From assembly GCA_003254885.1 (NCBI GenBank), contig QANT01000918.1, positions 1-34,011 of the forward strand: 34,011 nt of DNA. The letters are read 5' to 3'. This DNA comes from Purshia tridentata. Lineage: Eukaryota > Streptophyta > Magnoliopsida > Rosales > Rosaceae. The notes beneath the pieces were generated by a model. It was not told the origin of the DNA and did no database searches. It saw only the letters and a program-made list of their open reading frames with translations. Below are positions 10,804 through 20,500 of this stretch, one piece after another (positions within the stretch are counted from its first letter, which is position 1; every line of letters begins with the position of its first letter). The translations under genes and the position numbers were made by a program.

Positions 10804-13380
10804 CCACACACACACGCACACACAAAGGTACATATGTAATGGGCACTGATCAAGTACTCAATGAATCAGGTATATGGCCAGAGTCTGAATCTTTCATTGA
10901 AAAAGGCCTGGGGCCAGTTCCATCCCACTGGAAGGGTATTTGTGAATCTGGGGACGAATTCAATGCCACAAAGCACTGCAATAGAAAAATCATTGGAGCC
11001 CGTTGGTTCGTCAATGGACTTCTCTCAGAATATGGAAAGCCACTGAACACATCTGAAAACCCAGAATTCTGGTCCCCAAGAGATGCACATGGACATGGGA
11101 CTCACACTGCTAGCACTGCAGCTGGTTCTTTTGTGACCAATGTTAGCTACAAGGGGCTTGGTCTTGGGACAATTCGCGGGGGTGCCCCAAATGCTCGATT
11201 GGCCATTTACAAGGTTTGTTGGAATGTGCTTGGAGGCCAATGCTCATCTGCTGATATTCTGAAAGCTTTTGATGAAGCCATACATGATGGGGTTGATGTG
11301 TTGTCACTATCAATTGGGTCTTCAATCCCCCTCTTCTCAGATGTTGATAAGCGCGATGGCATTGCAACCGGTTCCTTTCATGCTGTGGCCAGGGGAATTA
11401 CTGTTGTGTGTGGAGCTGCAAATGATGGACCTGCAGCTCAGACGGTTCAGAACACTGCACCATGGATCATAACTGTTGCAGCAAGCACCATGGATCGAGC
11501 ATTTCCTACTTCCATAACTTTAGGAAATAATAAAACTTTACTGGTATATATTTCTGTGATTGTGACAAGTTTGAAATTTGAACCATTAATTTCTTTTCAG
11601 CATGAGGATGAAGCAACTCATATACTTCTTGTAGGGTCAAGCTATGTTTACAGAACCAGAGATTGGATTTACAAGCTTGATATACCCAGAGTCCACAGGG
11701 CTTGACCCTACTGCCAATGGGTAAGCATAACCTGTTACTTTGTATCTACATGCTTCTAATTAGTCTAACAATCTATAATTATAATTCATCTTCATGAGTT
11801 ACCATTTTGCAGTGTGTGTCAATCCCTCTCACTTAACAAAACCATGGTAGCTGGAAATGTGGTGCTCTGCTTCACTTCAGGGGGTCGTCGGGCTGTAACA
11901 AGTGCTTCAGCGGTTGTGAAAGAAGCAGGTGGCGTTGGCCTAATTGTAGCAAGGAATCCAAGTGATGCCTTAAATCCATGTGATGATGACTTTCCATGCA
12001 TTGAAGTCGACTATGAGATTGGCACACGAATACTATTTTACATACGGTCTACCAGGTAACCTCAATGTGTTGTGGTCCTTGTTGACAGTATTATAATTAA
12101 TAATTATAGTGAGGTTTGTTTCAATGTTTGTAATCTTCTAGTTTTGTTTGGAGTGTACAGATCTCCTCTTGTAAAGTTGAGCCCTTCTAAAACACTTGTG
12201 GGCAAGCCATTATCAGCCATGGTGGCCTATTTTTCATCTAGAGGGCCAAACTCCATTACACCAGCAATTCTCAAGGTATCACCAATATGCTTAATGCAGA
12301 GGTTTATATATAAATGTGCAGGGAGCTTCTGTACTTCTCGTTCACATAAATCCTTGTCCTCTTGTTAAATCGAAAAGCTGTCATGTTTTATCTCTTATAA
12401 CTGTTGCTCTTTCCTTCATGATATTTAGAGACGATTAAGTCCATGACTATGGTCCAATTTGGTTTGAGCATAATTTACCATAAAGGTCTTAGTCTCTTTA
12501 TGTTTTTTCGCTTGTTATTTCTTTGTGTGACAGCCAGATATAGCCGCGCCTGGTGTGAACATATTGGCTGCAACTTCTCCACTTAATTCATTTTCGGATA
12601 GAGGATATATCATGAACTCTGGAACATCAATGTCAACTCCTCATGTCTCGGGCATTGTGGCTCTTCTCAAAGCAATGCATCCTAATTGGTCTCCAGCAGC
12701 CATTAAATCAGCACTAGTCACAACTGGTATGCACGGTCTGCACATTTTGACATGTTCCCAATTTCATTAAGTTGTATGTGAAATTTGAAGTTCTCAATCT
12801 TCATGCAGCATGGAGGAATGGTCCATCTGGTTTACCAATCTTTGCAGAGGGATCTCCTCAAAAGTTGGCTACTCCATTCGACTTTGGAGGCGGCATTGTG
12901 AATCCCAATGGAGCAGCAAACCCTGGTCTAGTATATGACATGGGCACAGCTGAATACATGCACTATCTCTGTGCCATGGGCTACAACAACACTGCCATCT
13001 CTCAACTTACAGGGCAATCCACAACATGTCCCGTAAAGAGACCTTCTATCCTGGAGATTAACCTACCTTCCATAAATATACCAAATCTGAGAACTTTCAT
13101 TACTATAACAAGAACTGTCACAAATGTAGGAGCCCCTAAATCTATTTACAAGGCTACAATTGATCCCCCATATGGTACAATGGTATTTGTAAATCCCAAT
13201 GCCTTGGTCTTCAACTCCACACTTCAAAAACTCACTTTCAAAGTTACAATCTCGGTAACCCACCAGATGAGCACAGGGTACTATTTTGGAAGCCTTACTT
13301 GGACTGATAGAGAGCATGCTGTGAGAATTCCCTTGTCTGTGAGGACAGAGTTTTTACAACCTTATGCTGATGATTACTGA
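10005..13380 (+). CDS. SBT-1: subtilisin-like serine protease (S8A, plant SBT3-like), intact
   Basis: Ten exons: 10005-10097, 10186-10277, 10358-10455, 10603-10764, 10870-11543, 11635-11720, 11813-12055, 12161-12275, 12534-12726 and 12809-13380. They total 2328 nt and 775 aa, normal for the family, with all phases closing. Order of parts: a hydrophobic signal peptide (about 1-28); an I9 propeptide starting VHIVYLGE and ending just before TTRSWDF (112-118), the usual mature N-terminus; the S8 domain with Asp147 (LDTG), His224 (GHGTHTAST), oxyanion Asn333 (AANDGP) and Ser553 (GTSMSTPH); a PA-type insert between the Asn and Ser blocks; and a C-terminal Fn3-like domain (TRTVTNVG). It is expected to be secreted and self-processed in the apoplast; its substrate is unknown. 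It is the first of four tandem copies. Intron 4 splits the Gly codon after the catalytic Asp-Thr and is stop-free in frame. The start is the Met that opens the signal peptide. Confidence 0.93.
10766..10823. repeat. Compound (CT)n(CA)n microsatellite in SBT-1 intron 4
   Basis: The CT tract starts at the donor GT (10765) and runs to about 10803. It is followed by CA repeats to about 10823. Intron 4 spans 10765-10869 and is exactly 105 nt long. Length changes in this tract would alter whether unspliced RNA stays in frame. Confidence 0.9.
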
Positions 13381-14492
13381 ATTGTAAGGAAATAAATTGG
13401 TGTAGTACAGTTTTCAGAACATTCATTCACTTTGACCTTATCTTCATATATATATATTAACAATAGGATTACAACGATTTGTCCGTGTTTTTTATCTGTC
13501 AGCCATATCTAGCAGATGCAGAAATATCCGAATAGAGTTTCAGCATAACCCTGTTAGCCTAACAAGATGTATAATATATAATTAAAAAAATGGAGACTCT
13601 TTGAAAAATGTATATAATGTGGTTCATAATTAATTTAAAGTTGCTTCTGTTGAATGAGATGAGTTGTTGTAATAAACCATAGGTGATGACAATGAAAAGA
13701 GAAGAAAACAAAGTTAGAATCAAAGGAAACAAATTGAACCCAAAGGATTTATAAACGAATTTAAATTCTGAGTCATAAAACAAATTTTAAAAAATTTGGA
13801 TGGTTCTTCCAAAGATTTTTAACAAGAACGCTTCTAGGAGCTCATCTAGGAAACCAACCAGAACTGACTTGCTCAACTATTTGATTTGTTTATCTTGTAC
13901 TTATCTCTTCAAATTAGTTGGCCAATTTCTTAGGCCCCAATCCTTTAATTTGTTTATAACATATGTTTATTCATTTCTTAGGCCACAAGTCTTCCAACCC
14001 TTTTTATAATTGGCCACCCAATGTAATACAGATACCACCAAACATCGACCACAAACAAATAATATTACTTTTATTTTTAGTTAGTCCTTGTTTGTGCTAT
14101 CAACTTCAGGAGGTTGTTGAGTTCATACTTGTAGTCAAATATTGCAATTACAAAGCTAAGAAACAATTTGCCACTTTACAATGATATTTCTACTAATCCC
14201 TTGGATAAGTACTGATGAATGTGATGACTGCAAGTCTTTGAATTTCCGGAGAACTGGAAGGTTTGCTCCATCTATCAACAAAAATTTATACAGGGAGAAT
14301 ATAATATATGTTAAAGGTCAAATTTTATTTGTAGAAGCATCATATTAAGATGCTGGCATCAAAATCAATCGTAGCCTCCAAGGGGCTTTAAGGTTTAATC
14401 ATCACTATATATATAAGGCAATACACTAAACTTTTAAGCTTCAAAAGACTACAACTAGCTCATAGAGTTTATCCACATCCAATTGTCTCATA
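13381..14492. other. Spacer between SBT-1 and SBT-2
   Basis: 1.1 kb of AT-rich DNA holding the SBT-1 3' UTR and the SBT-2 promoter. Short open frames on both strands lack any recognisable protein. A small direct repeat (TTTCTTAGGCC) occurs at about 13927 and 13975. Confidence 0.6.
14405..14417 (+). promoter_or_regulatory. Putative TATA box of SBT-2
   Basis: CTATATATATAAG lies about 75-88 nt before the SBT-2 start codon. That would leave a 5' UTR of about 50 nt, a plausible distance. This is inference from motif and position only. Confidence 0.5.
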
Positions 14493-17400
14493 ATGGGATC
14501 TCTTCTAATGAATAAGAAGAGCAACAAAGTTTCACTGTTTGTGATGTTCAGTATTTTCCTAGTCCTCTGCAGCCAAAACATCATAATTAGGACAGTCCAT
14601 GCCAAGAGTAAAGTAAGTAATCTTTACTCCCAGACTAGACATCTCTTCCTTTTCCAAACACATGACACATGTTTGTGATTCTCACTATTGGTTTTTTAAT
14701 AGGTTCACATAGTCTACATGGGTGAAAAGCACCACCATGATCCTGAAGTTGTAACCAGTATGCATCAAGACATGCTGGCCTCAATTGTCGGGAGGTATAT
14801 ATCTTGTAAACCAGTTAAAATATAATCTTCTGAAGTTATTATCTTTCCCACATGACCAAAAGTCATAAAACAGAGTTTGCAGTTCTTAAAGAATTGAGAA
14901 CTTGATCAGCTGTATACGGACTTGGGAGCTTAACTTCAGGCATTACTCCAATAAATTTAGTCTTAACCAAAGAAAAAAGACCTTCAATGCATTTAGGTCC
15001 ATTAAATGGAATGTTATTTTCATATGTTAAATCATTTTTCATAGGTACAATAGTTGAAATTGAGGTACATTAGGCCCCAAAAGAATTAAAAGAGACACTA
15101 GGTTGCACAAGTATTAATATTATGGTTGTTCAGGTTGACTATGACTCATTACGTCCATGCAGTAAAGAAGCAGCCACTGATTCTATGGTGTACAGCTACA
15201 ACCATGGATTCTCCGGTTTTGCAGCTAACGTTACAGAATCTCAAGCTCAGAAGATTGTAGGTAGCACTCCTGTTTACTGTGTCTTCAACTTATAAAAGAG
15301 ATTCAAGTCTTGTTCAAAAAATTCCAAATATTAGTGTCACAGATTTTCTTCTATTTCTATCTACTTAGAGTTGCCTGGAGTTATCCGTGTTATACCGAAT
15401 CACTTTCATTCTCTGCAAACAACAAGGAGTTGGGACTATCTAGGCCTCTCTCATCAGTCTCCCAATAACCTTCTGAATGACTCAAACTTGGGAGATGGAA
15501 TTGTCATTGGTCTTCTGGACACAGGTTCCTTCCTCTGACCTCTCTTTCTGTATGAGTGTTTGTGAGTCCAATGAATGAAATTAATTCTTATAAAAAAGTC
15601 TTCAAATGGTTGCAGGTATATTGCCAGAGTCAAAGGTATTCAATGATGAGGGGCTGGGGCCAATCCCAACCCATTGGAAGGGTCAGTGTGTATCTGGACA
15701 GCAGTTCAATGCCTCAACAGATTGTAACAGAAAACTAGTAGGAGCAAAATGGTACATTGATGGTTTCCTTGCTGAGAATGAGCAGCCATTCAACACCACT
15801 GAAAGCCCTGATTTCTTGTCCCCAAGAGACAGTTTTGGACATGGAACACACACGTCAACCATTGCTGGTGGCTCCTTTGTATCCAATGCAAGCTATAAAG
15901 GCCTTGGCCTAGGAGTAGTCAGAGGTGGGGCACCCCGGGCTCGTTTGGCGATGTATAAGGTGTGCTGGAATGTGCCAAGGGGACAGTGCTCATCTGCTGA
16001 CATTTTGAAAGCTTTCGATGATGCAATACATGATGGAGTTGATGTTATCTCAGTGTCTCTTGGAACCCAAATTCCATTGTTTTCGGATGTTGATGACCGC
16101 AATGGGATTAACATTGGTTCGTTCCATGCAGTGGCCAAGGGTATACCTGTTGTTTGTGCAGCTGCAAATGGCGGACCTTCTTCATACACAGTTGACAACA
16201 CATCACCCTGGATCTTAACTGTAGCAGCTACCACAATTGATCGATCCTTTCCTACACCTATTACACTTGGGAACAACTTAACCATACTGGTAATTTGTAC
16301 ATAATTTGAGGCAAACTTCATGAAGTCACAACATATATTCATTTTCCTAATTTAGTTAGTTATATATCTCTGTAGGGTCAAGCCATTTTTGCAGGAAAAG
16401 AAGTTGGTTTTACTGGTTTGGTGTATCCTGAGAACCCAGGACTTATCCCTGAACTAGCCGGGTAATGTAATTATTTGTGCAATTATTTCTAACTAGTTTC
16501 TGTTTGCCTGAGATCAATCTAAAACTCTAACTTCTTTGTTCTTATATTTGGGGTTTACAAACTGCTCATTGGGCATGGTGTGACATTTTTCCACAATGCA
16601 TTGTACTATCTAACAAAGATTCACTTGCAGCGTCTGCGAGTCCCTCTTACTTAACAACACACCAGTGGCTGGAAATGTGGTCCTCTGCTTTACAACAGTG
16701 GCCAGGCGAACTCCAGTAGCAAGCGCTGTCTCTAGTGTGAGAGCAGCTGGTGGGGTTGGGGTTATTGTTGCCAGAAACCCTGGTGATGTCTTGGGTCCAT
16801 GTAGCAGTGACTTCCCATGTATTGAAGTAGACTATGAGCTTGGCACTCAGATACTATTCTACATCCGATCCACCAGGTACCTTCATTTTAACCATCATCA
16901 TAATCAATTCACCATCAATATCATGTTCTCTGTTAACATATATATGGAACTTTTCAACTACTCTCTGTGGTAAACAGATCTCCTACAGTGAAATTGAGCC
17001 CTTCTACAACACTGGTGGGGAAGCCTGTGTCAACCAAAGTTGCCACTTTCTCATCTAGAGGGCCTAACCCCATTGCACCAGCCATACTAAAGGTACAAAA
17101 TCCTACTACTTTAGCCCCTTCAAAAGTAACGAAATTGAATTCGAATTAAACCCTTTTCCTTCATAGCCAAGATACATCATGTATTTTCGTTGCCACAGCC
17201 AGACATAGCCGCACCTGGTGTAAGCATATTAGCTGCCAGCTCTCCCCTTGATCCCTATATGGATGGAGGATTTGCCTTGCATTCGGGAACATCAATGGCA
17301 GCTCCTCATGTCTCAGGCATTGTGGCACTCTTAAAAGCATTGCACTCCAATTGGTCCCCTGCTGCAATAAGATCAGCACTAGTTACAACAGGTTAGGTTA

Positions 17401-18075
17401 ATCCATGACCATTTTATTTATTTGAACGAGCAAAATTGGTTTTGCAAACAATTCCAACTTCTGGTGTAAGTAACCAAATTAATCTAAAATTTCATGACAG
17501 CATGGAAGACCGATCCATCCGGAGAGCCTATCTTTGCTGAGGGGTCACAACAAAAGATTGCCAATCCATTTGACTATGGAGGCGGCCTTGTGAACCCCAA
17601 CAAGGCAGCAGACCCTGGTCTTGTATATGACATGGGCACAAATGACTACATTAAATACCTTTGTGCTGTTGGCTACAACACCTCATCTATCTCTCAACTT
17701 GTTGGACAAGCTACAGCATGTCCGAGTACCAAGCCTTCAGTTCTGGATGTGAACCTACCTTCCATAACCATCCCAAATCTAAGAGACAATGTTACACTCA
17801 CCAGAAGTGTCACAAATGTTGGTCCAGCCAACTCAGTATATAAGGCTCATGTAGACCCTCCACCAGGCATCAAAGTAGCTGTAAGACCTGAGACGTTGGT
17901 TTTCAACTCCACCATTAAAACAATCTCTTTCACAGTTGCTGTTTCCACTACCCACCAAGTGAACACTGGATACTATTTTGGAAGCCTCACCTGGACTGAT
18001 AAGTGCGGCCATGTGATGACAAGTCCCATATCTGTTAGAACACAAATCATTCAGTATTATACAGATGGCAATTGA
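14493..18075 (+). CDS. SBT-2: subtilisin-like serine protease (S8A, plant SBT3-like), intact
   Basis: Ten exons: 14493-14612, 14703-14794, 15163-15260, 15369-15524, 15616-16289, 16376-16461, 16631-16876, 16978-17092, 17199-17391 and 17501-18075. They total 2355 nt and 784 aa. Exons 2, 3, 5, 6, 8 and 9 have exactly the lengths seen in SBT-1, which shows duplication. It has a signal peptide (hydrophobic 13-30, then HAKSK), an I9 propeptide from VHIVYMGE, and a mature start at TTRSWDY. The catalytic set is Asp154 (LDTG), His231 (GHGTHTST), Asn340 (AANGGP) and Ser561 (GTSMAAPH). A PA insert and Fn3-like tail are present. Differences from its sisters: GILPES replaces the usual GIWPES after the catalytic Asp, and Gly replaces the Asp after the oxyanion Asn. 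The four catalytic residues remain, so an active secreted protease is likely. Its closest visible relative is the adjacent pseudogene copy 3. Confidence 0.93.
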
Positions 18076-19242
18076 AAATTTAGTCATCCATTGCCAGAAG
18101 GATATTTATGCAAATAAATAACAGAATTATCATATAGAATATAATAAGGGAGATCTAACAAAGACTATATGCAACTCTTCCACTCTTCCGTTGGTTTTTC
18201 TTTTTATTTTTTTTAAAAAGCAATATATGGGAGTGAGTTATGTTAGAGATTATGATTTAATGATTATGATTGGTTTTGATTTTGTGATTTCCTAGTTAAA
18301 AAAGGCATAGGTTTACTTTTTCTAGTTGATCATAGAATAAGTTTTTCTTTCCTAGTTAGTTATGTAATAAGTTAGTTTTCCTAGTTTGTTATTTTTTTTA
18401 CTTCTATAAATTCCTCCAAGATGAAGATGAATAAAACATCCTAAAATGTGAATCCTAAACCTAGAATTTAACAAGTCATCTTTGAATACTCAATTTCTTG
18501 AAAGTTTATTATATGTGACGATCGTATATGATATCTCACACACATCATGTATCTAAGACCTATTATATGATATCTTTTTCACAACATATATGTGAGACTT
18601 ATTTTTTTATGATGAGACCCACATGTATGTTGTGAGAATGAAGTTACATAAAACACTCACATGGAAAAATTTCTCCAATTTCCCATGGCACCCTTGTAAA
18701 AATTATAAAATTCTAACATTGTCTATGACCCAGCAACATTTAACAATATACCAAAACACACGTTACAAGCTTCAGCAAACAGATATGGGTTCACTCTCTT
18801 TTTCGGAACAGACAAAATGTAATTTCGACACTAATATTGAAACTTCGGGTATTTTCCCTTGGTGGCAACTGCACACTTGCCATTGTGACCCCCATTGATG
18901 GAAACTCTACAAAATGTTTGAAATGTCAATTGAACCACAACCACAGTTCCACTAAGATATTTTCTTTGCTAGAGACTGATATAACATGACTTGTAGCAAA
19001 AACGACATGGCGTTTCATCTCTGCTGAGTACTTTTCTAACATGTACTGTTGGATGCAGTCGGTCAGCGCCGGTTTCTTATAATTTTGGGAAGCTCTTGTG
19101 GATAGTCTTCGAAGATTGGTGGTGCACACATCGATGAATACTGAAGAGTGAAAACTTATACATACATGTTACATGTAGCTTCATAAATCTTTTGAGTAGT
19201 ACATTTCAATATTTCATCTATGTCTCACAGAGAGATATTATA
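18076..19242. other. Spacer between SBT-2 and pseudogene copy 3
   Basis: AT-rich spacer containing the candidate solo LTR 18241-18473. The remainder (18474-19242) shows no gene. A 26-nt segment at 18482-18507 resembles 19517-19542 within the pseudogene at 23 of 26 positions. Confidence 0.55.
18241..18473 (+). mobile_element. Candidate short solo LTR (Copia-like style), 233 bp
   Basis: The segment begins TGTTAGAG and ends TTTAACA, giving TGTTA/TAACA inverted ends. It is flanked by AGTTA on the left and AGTCA on the right, an imperfect 5-bp target duplication. It contains CTATAAA (18404-18410) followed by AATAAA (18429-18434), the TATA and polyadenylation order expected of an LTR, and repeated TTTCCTAGTTAG-type words. 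No internal retrotransposon sequence or second LTR is next to it. The right boundary is uncertain because one flanking base differs. Confidence 0.55.
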
Positions 19243-19433
19243 ATGGGTTCCCTATGGGTGAAAAATAAGAGCAACAATGCTTTGCTATTTGCGGTAGTTA
19301 GTCTTCTGTGTGCTCTTAATGGCCAGAACACCCTCATTGCACCAGTACGTTGATGCCAAAAGTAGAGTAAGTTCTGTTTCAAAAGCTTGAAATCTATTTC
19401 TTCTAATTCTGTCATGTATAGACTGACTAGATA

Positions 19434-19513
19434 ACACTAATTCATGTCTATCTGATGTTATATATATAGCTTCACATAGTTTATAGACACTAATTCATGT
19501 CTATCTGATGTTA
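19434..19513 (+). repeat. 27-bp direct repeat at the pseudogene deletion junction
   Basis: ACACTAATTCATGTCTATCT and the next 7 bases occur identically at 19434-19460 and 19487-19513. The exon 2 stub lies between the two copies. The repeat marks the point where sequence corresponding to exons 2-6 was lost, and may be a repair scar. Confidence 0.85.
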
Positions 19514-20107
19514 CTATTGAATACCCAGTTTCTCGAAAGTTTTAAAAAGAGTCTCACTTTCAGCATCTGCCAGTCCCTGTCACTTAATAACACACCTGTG
19601 GCTGGCAATGTAGTGCTTTTCTTCACAACGGAGCCCAGGCCAGCACCAATAGCTAGCGCTGTATCTACTGTAAAGAGGTGTTTGACTATGAATTTGGCAC
19701 CTAGATACTGATCTACATTCGTTCCACCAGGTATATATCTTCAATTTTGCACCACCATAGTGAATTTAGAATTTTAGAGTCATCATTTTCTTTGTCAAAC
19801 ATGTGAACTAAGTGTTTGGGGATAACACCCCCACGGAAGTTAACGGTCAACATCTCTGGCCACGTGGGATCTCGGATCCGACTTCCGTCCCGCTTCCCTT
19901 GGTCTCCGGTCCATCAAGGCGACTCTTTCGGATTGGATCCTTTCACTTGATCTGATTTGAACGAGACGTACCAAAGGCCATCATCAAGCGAGCAAAAGCC
20001 TGCAACCCGCCGACTGGTTGGATCGGATTCTGTGTTGGGATCGGAAGATGTCCGGGCGTTCTCCTTCGACCGACGACCTTCCGACCGCTGTCCCATCCTC
20101 TGTATGT

Positions 20108-20140
20108 TCGGATCGGAAGCCACTGTCTCTTCCGATCCGA
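20108..20140. repeat. Perfect 12-bp inverted repeat (stem-loop) inside the solo LTR
   Basis: TCGGATCGGAAG (20108-20119) and its exact reverse complement CTTCCGATCCGA (20129-20140) are separated by 9 nt. Related GATCGGA words recur nearby (for example around 20021, 20039 and 20200), making the LTR a patchwork of this motif in both orientations. Confidence 0.85.
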
Positions 20141-20490
20141 GCACTACCTGGAGGGGTCAAACGCCCGCGCAGGTCAACTACTTCTGGGAGCCTCACTACG
20201 ATCGGATTGATCATCTTCGGCTCGTCCTCTTCCGAGCCGAGCACAAACCCCAGGATCAATTATTGCGCCTAACACACCGAAGGTACCTTTATGCTTTGCA
20301 TTTATGGCTTATTCGTTTTGCCTTACTTTCCATTTAATGCATGCAACTTCCAGCCATTTGGTAGCCATCCCTCCTGCATTAAATGAGAAATCTGTCAGTC
20401 ATCCAGCCTGTTTTCAAACATAGTCTCTGAAACCTATGATCAGCCATGATCATACCTACAAATCAGCAGAAATATCCCATACCCCTTTGC

Positions 20491-20500
20491 CTATAAATAA
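20491..20500 (+). promoter_or_regulatory. Probable LTR TATA box
   Basis: CTATAAATAA sits in the right half of the solo LTR, where the U3/R boundary is expected. If active, it would drive transcription rightward toward exon 8 of the dead subtilase. Confidence 0.5.

Noticed and set aside
11143..11367. Antisense frames across SBT-1 exon 5 (similarly 15893-16342 over SBT-2)
   Set aside because: They mirror conserved coding sequence of the subtilases, and equivalent frames recur only because the sense strand is conserved.
10605..11705. A single 366-residue exon running from the SBT-1 propeptide into intron 5
   Set aside because: The frame crosses a spliceable 105-nt microsatellite intron and reads past the exon 5 donor into non-family sequence. 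Splicing as in SBT-2 and SBT-4 restores the conserved protein.
19914..20337. Open frames of up to 126 residues on both strands, rich in Arg, Ser and Asp
   Set aside because: They lie wholly inside the GC-rich solo LTR, overlap in several frames on both strands, and repeat the GATCGGA motif; they resemble no gag or pol protein. They result from high GC content and few stops.
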